Below are positions 63,718 to 64,000 of a stretch of 64,000 nt of DNA, one piece after another; position 1 is the first letter of the stretch, and each line of letters begins with the position of its first letter. This DNA comes from an alpha proteobacterium BAL199 (GTDB taxonomy: Bacteria > Pseudomonadota > Alphaproteobacteria > Thalassobaculales > Thalassobaculaceae). The notes under the pieces were generated by a model. The model had not been told where the DNA came from, searched no databases, and saw nothing but the letters and a program-made list of their open reading frames with translations. The position numbers and the translations under genes were made by a program. Where the stretch lies: assembly GCA_000171835.1 (NCBI GenBank), contig ABHC01000025.1:28887-92886 (forward strand). The letters run 5' to 3'.

Positions 63718-64000
63718 TGCAGTCTCCTGACTCAGCAGAACTTGCGTGAACGGGGCCACCGGAAACGGGCCGCGATCACGCCTGTACACCGCTTGGTGAG
63801 ACTGCTCCCCGATAGATCCACAATCTGCCTCTTTTGAAATCCGAGTGGGTAGCGGCTGTCGAGCTGGGGCCTGACGACGGGCCTGCATCGATCCCTTTGT
63901 TCGACCGGCGAGACCATCCCTTCGTCCCGACCTGCCTTCTGCGGGGCCAGGCGGGGATCGGCGGTCAAGGATGGCCGGAGGCCACCGCGCAGCGGCGCGA
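63718..64000. other. Unassigned end of window
   Basis: 283 bases after the methyltransferase-like gene. GC rises again. A minus-strand frame is open from ~63732 to the window edge (Arg-rich, ending RWPRSRKFC) and a plus-strand frame also reads Arg-rich, but neither has a family match or ribosome site that I can support. It may be a degraded mobile-element or gene remnant. Confidence 0.3.

Noticed and set aside
63732..64000. Minus-strand gene entering from the right edge
   Set aside because: The frame is open but Arg-rich, without family resemblance; only the last ~85 codons would be visible, so it is left as unassigned.

Overview
This 64 kb window is chromosomal DNA from a high-GC alphaproteobacterium. 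Rhodospirillales-like is my best guess; I cannot name the genus. The clues are the replication block rpsT-dnaA-dnaN-recF-gyrB, ubiE/ubiB beside mutM, a TRAP transporter, MttB-family and IPNS-type enzymes, and short tightly packed operons with 4-nt ATGA/GTGA overlaps. I see no rRNA, tRNA, CRISPR array or complete insertion sequence.

Layout. 0-5.5 kb: 3' part of ada, ubiE-ubiB (minus), mutM, a small secreted protein, an enoyl-CoA hydratase and rpsT. 5.5-6.3 kb: a non-coding, AT-richer region with inverted and iteron-like repeats upstream of dnaA. 6.3-12.7 kb: dnaA, dnaN, recF, gyrB. 13-24.6 kb: a signalling region with three sensor kinases (one paired with a periplasmic binding protein, one MASE1/CHASE hybrid), a DUF599 protein, an unknown 397-aa protein and a class A penicillin-binding protein. 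24.6-41.9 kb: transport and catabolism. It holds two Bcr/CflA exporters around a YgjP-type metallopeptidase, a double-cupin protein with a GNAT, a molybdopterin oxidoreductase, a CitE-like lyase, a TRAP transporter (dctP, dctQ, dctM), a PEP-mutase-superfamily enzyme, an orphan NMT1/THI5-like protein with a 2OG-Fe(II) oxygenase, a DehI-like protein, and a hydroxyacid dehydrogenase with an L-2-hydroxyglutarate-oxidase-like flavoprotein.

41.9-53.6 kb: an MscS-type channel; a nitric-oxide module (NsrR box, group III truncated hemoglobin, NsrR); a LysR regulator divergent from a PhyH oxygenase / acyl-CoA ligase / HCCA-isomerase operon; two small lipoproteins; a sugar-isomerase-like protein; threonine aldolase; and two proteins of unknown function. 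53.7-57.5 kb: phenylalanine hydroxylase, MntR, and a divergent two-gene operon encoding a two-domain multicopper oxidase and a ZIP transporter with an extra extracytoplasmic domain, with a dyad over its promoter. 57.5-64 kb: a REP-like inverted repeat, an MttB-family methyltransferase, a secreted protein, coaBC-dut-moeB, then an AT-rich, probably acquired methyltransferase-like gene and an unassigned tail.

The best candidates for under-described biology are: the MntR / multicopper oxidase / ZIP locus; the binding-protein plus histidine-kinase pair that lacks a response regulator; the DehI-like protein whose catalytic Asp appears to be Met; and the repeat array upstream of dnaA. The NsrR-hemoglobin operon is the most completely readable regulatory circuit.
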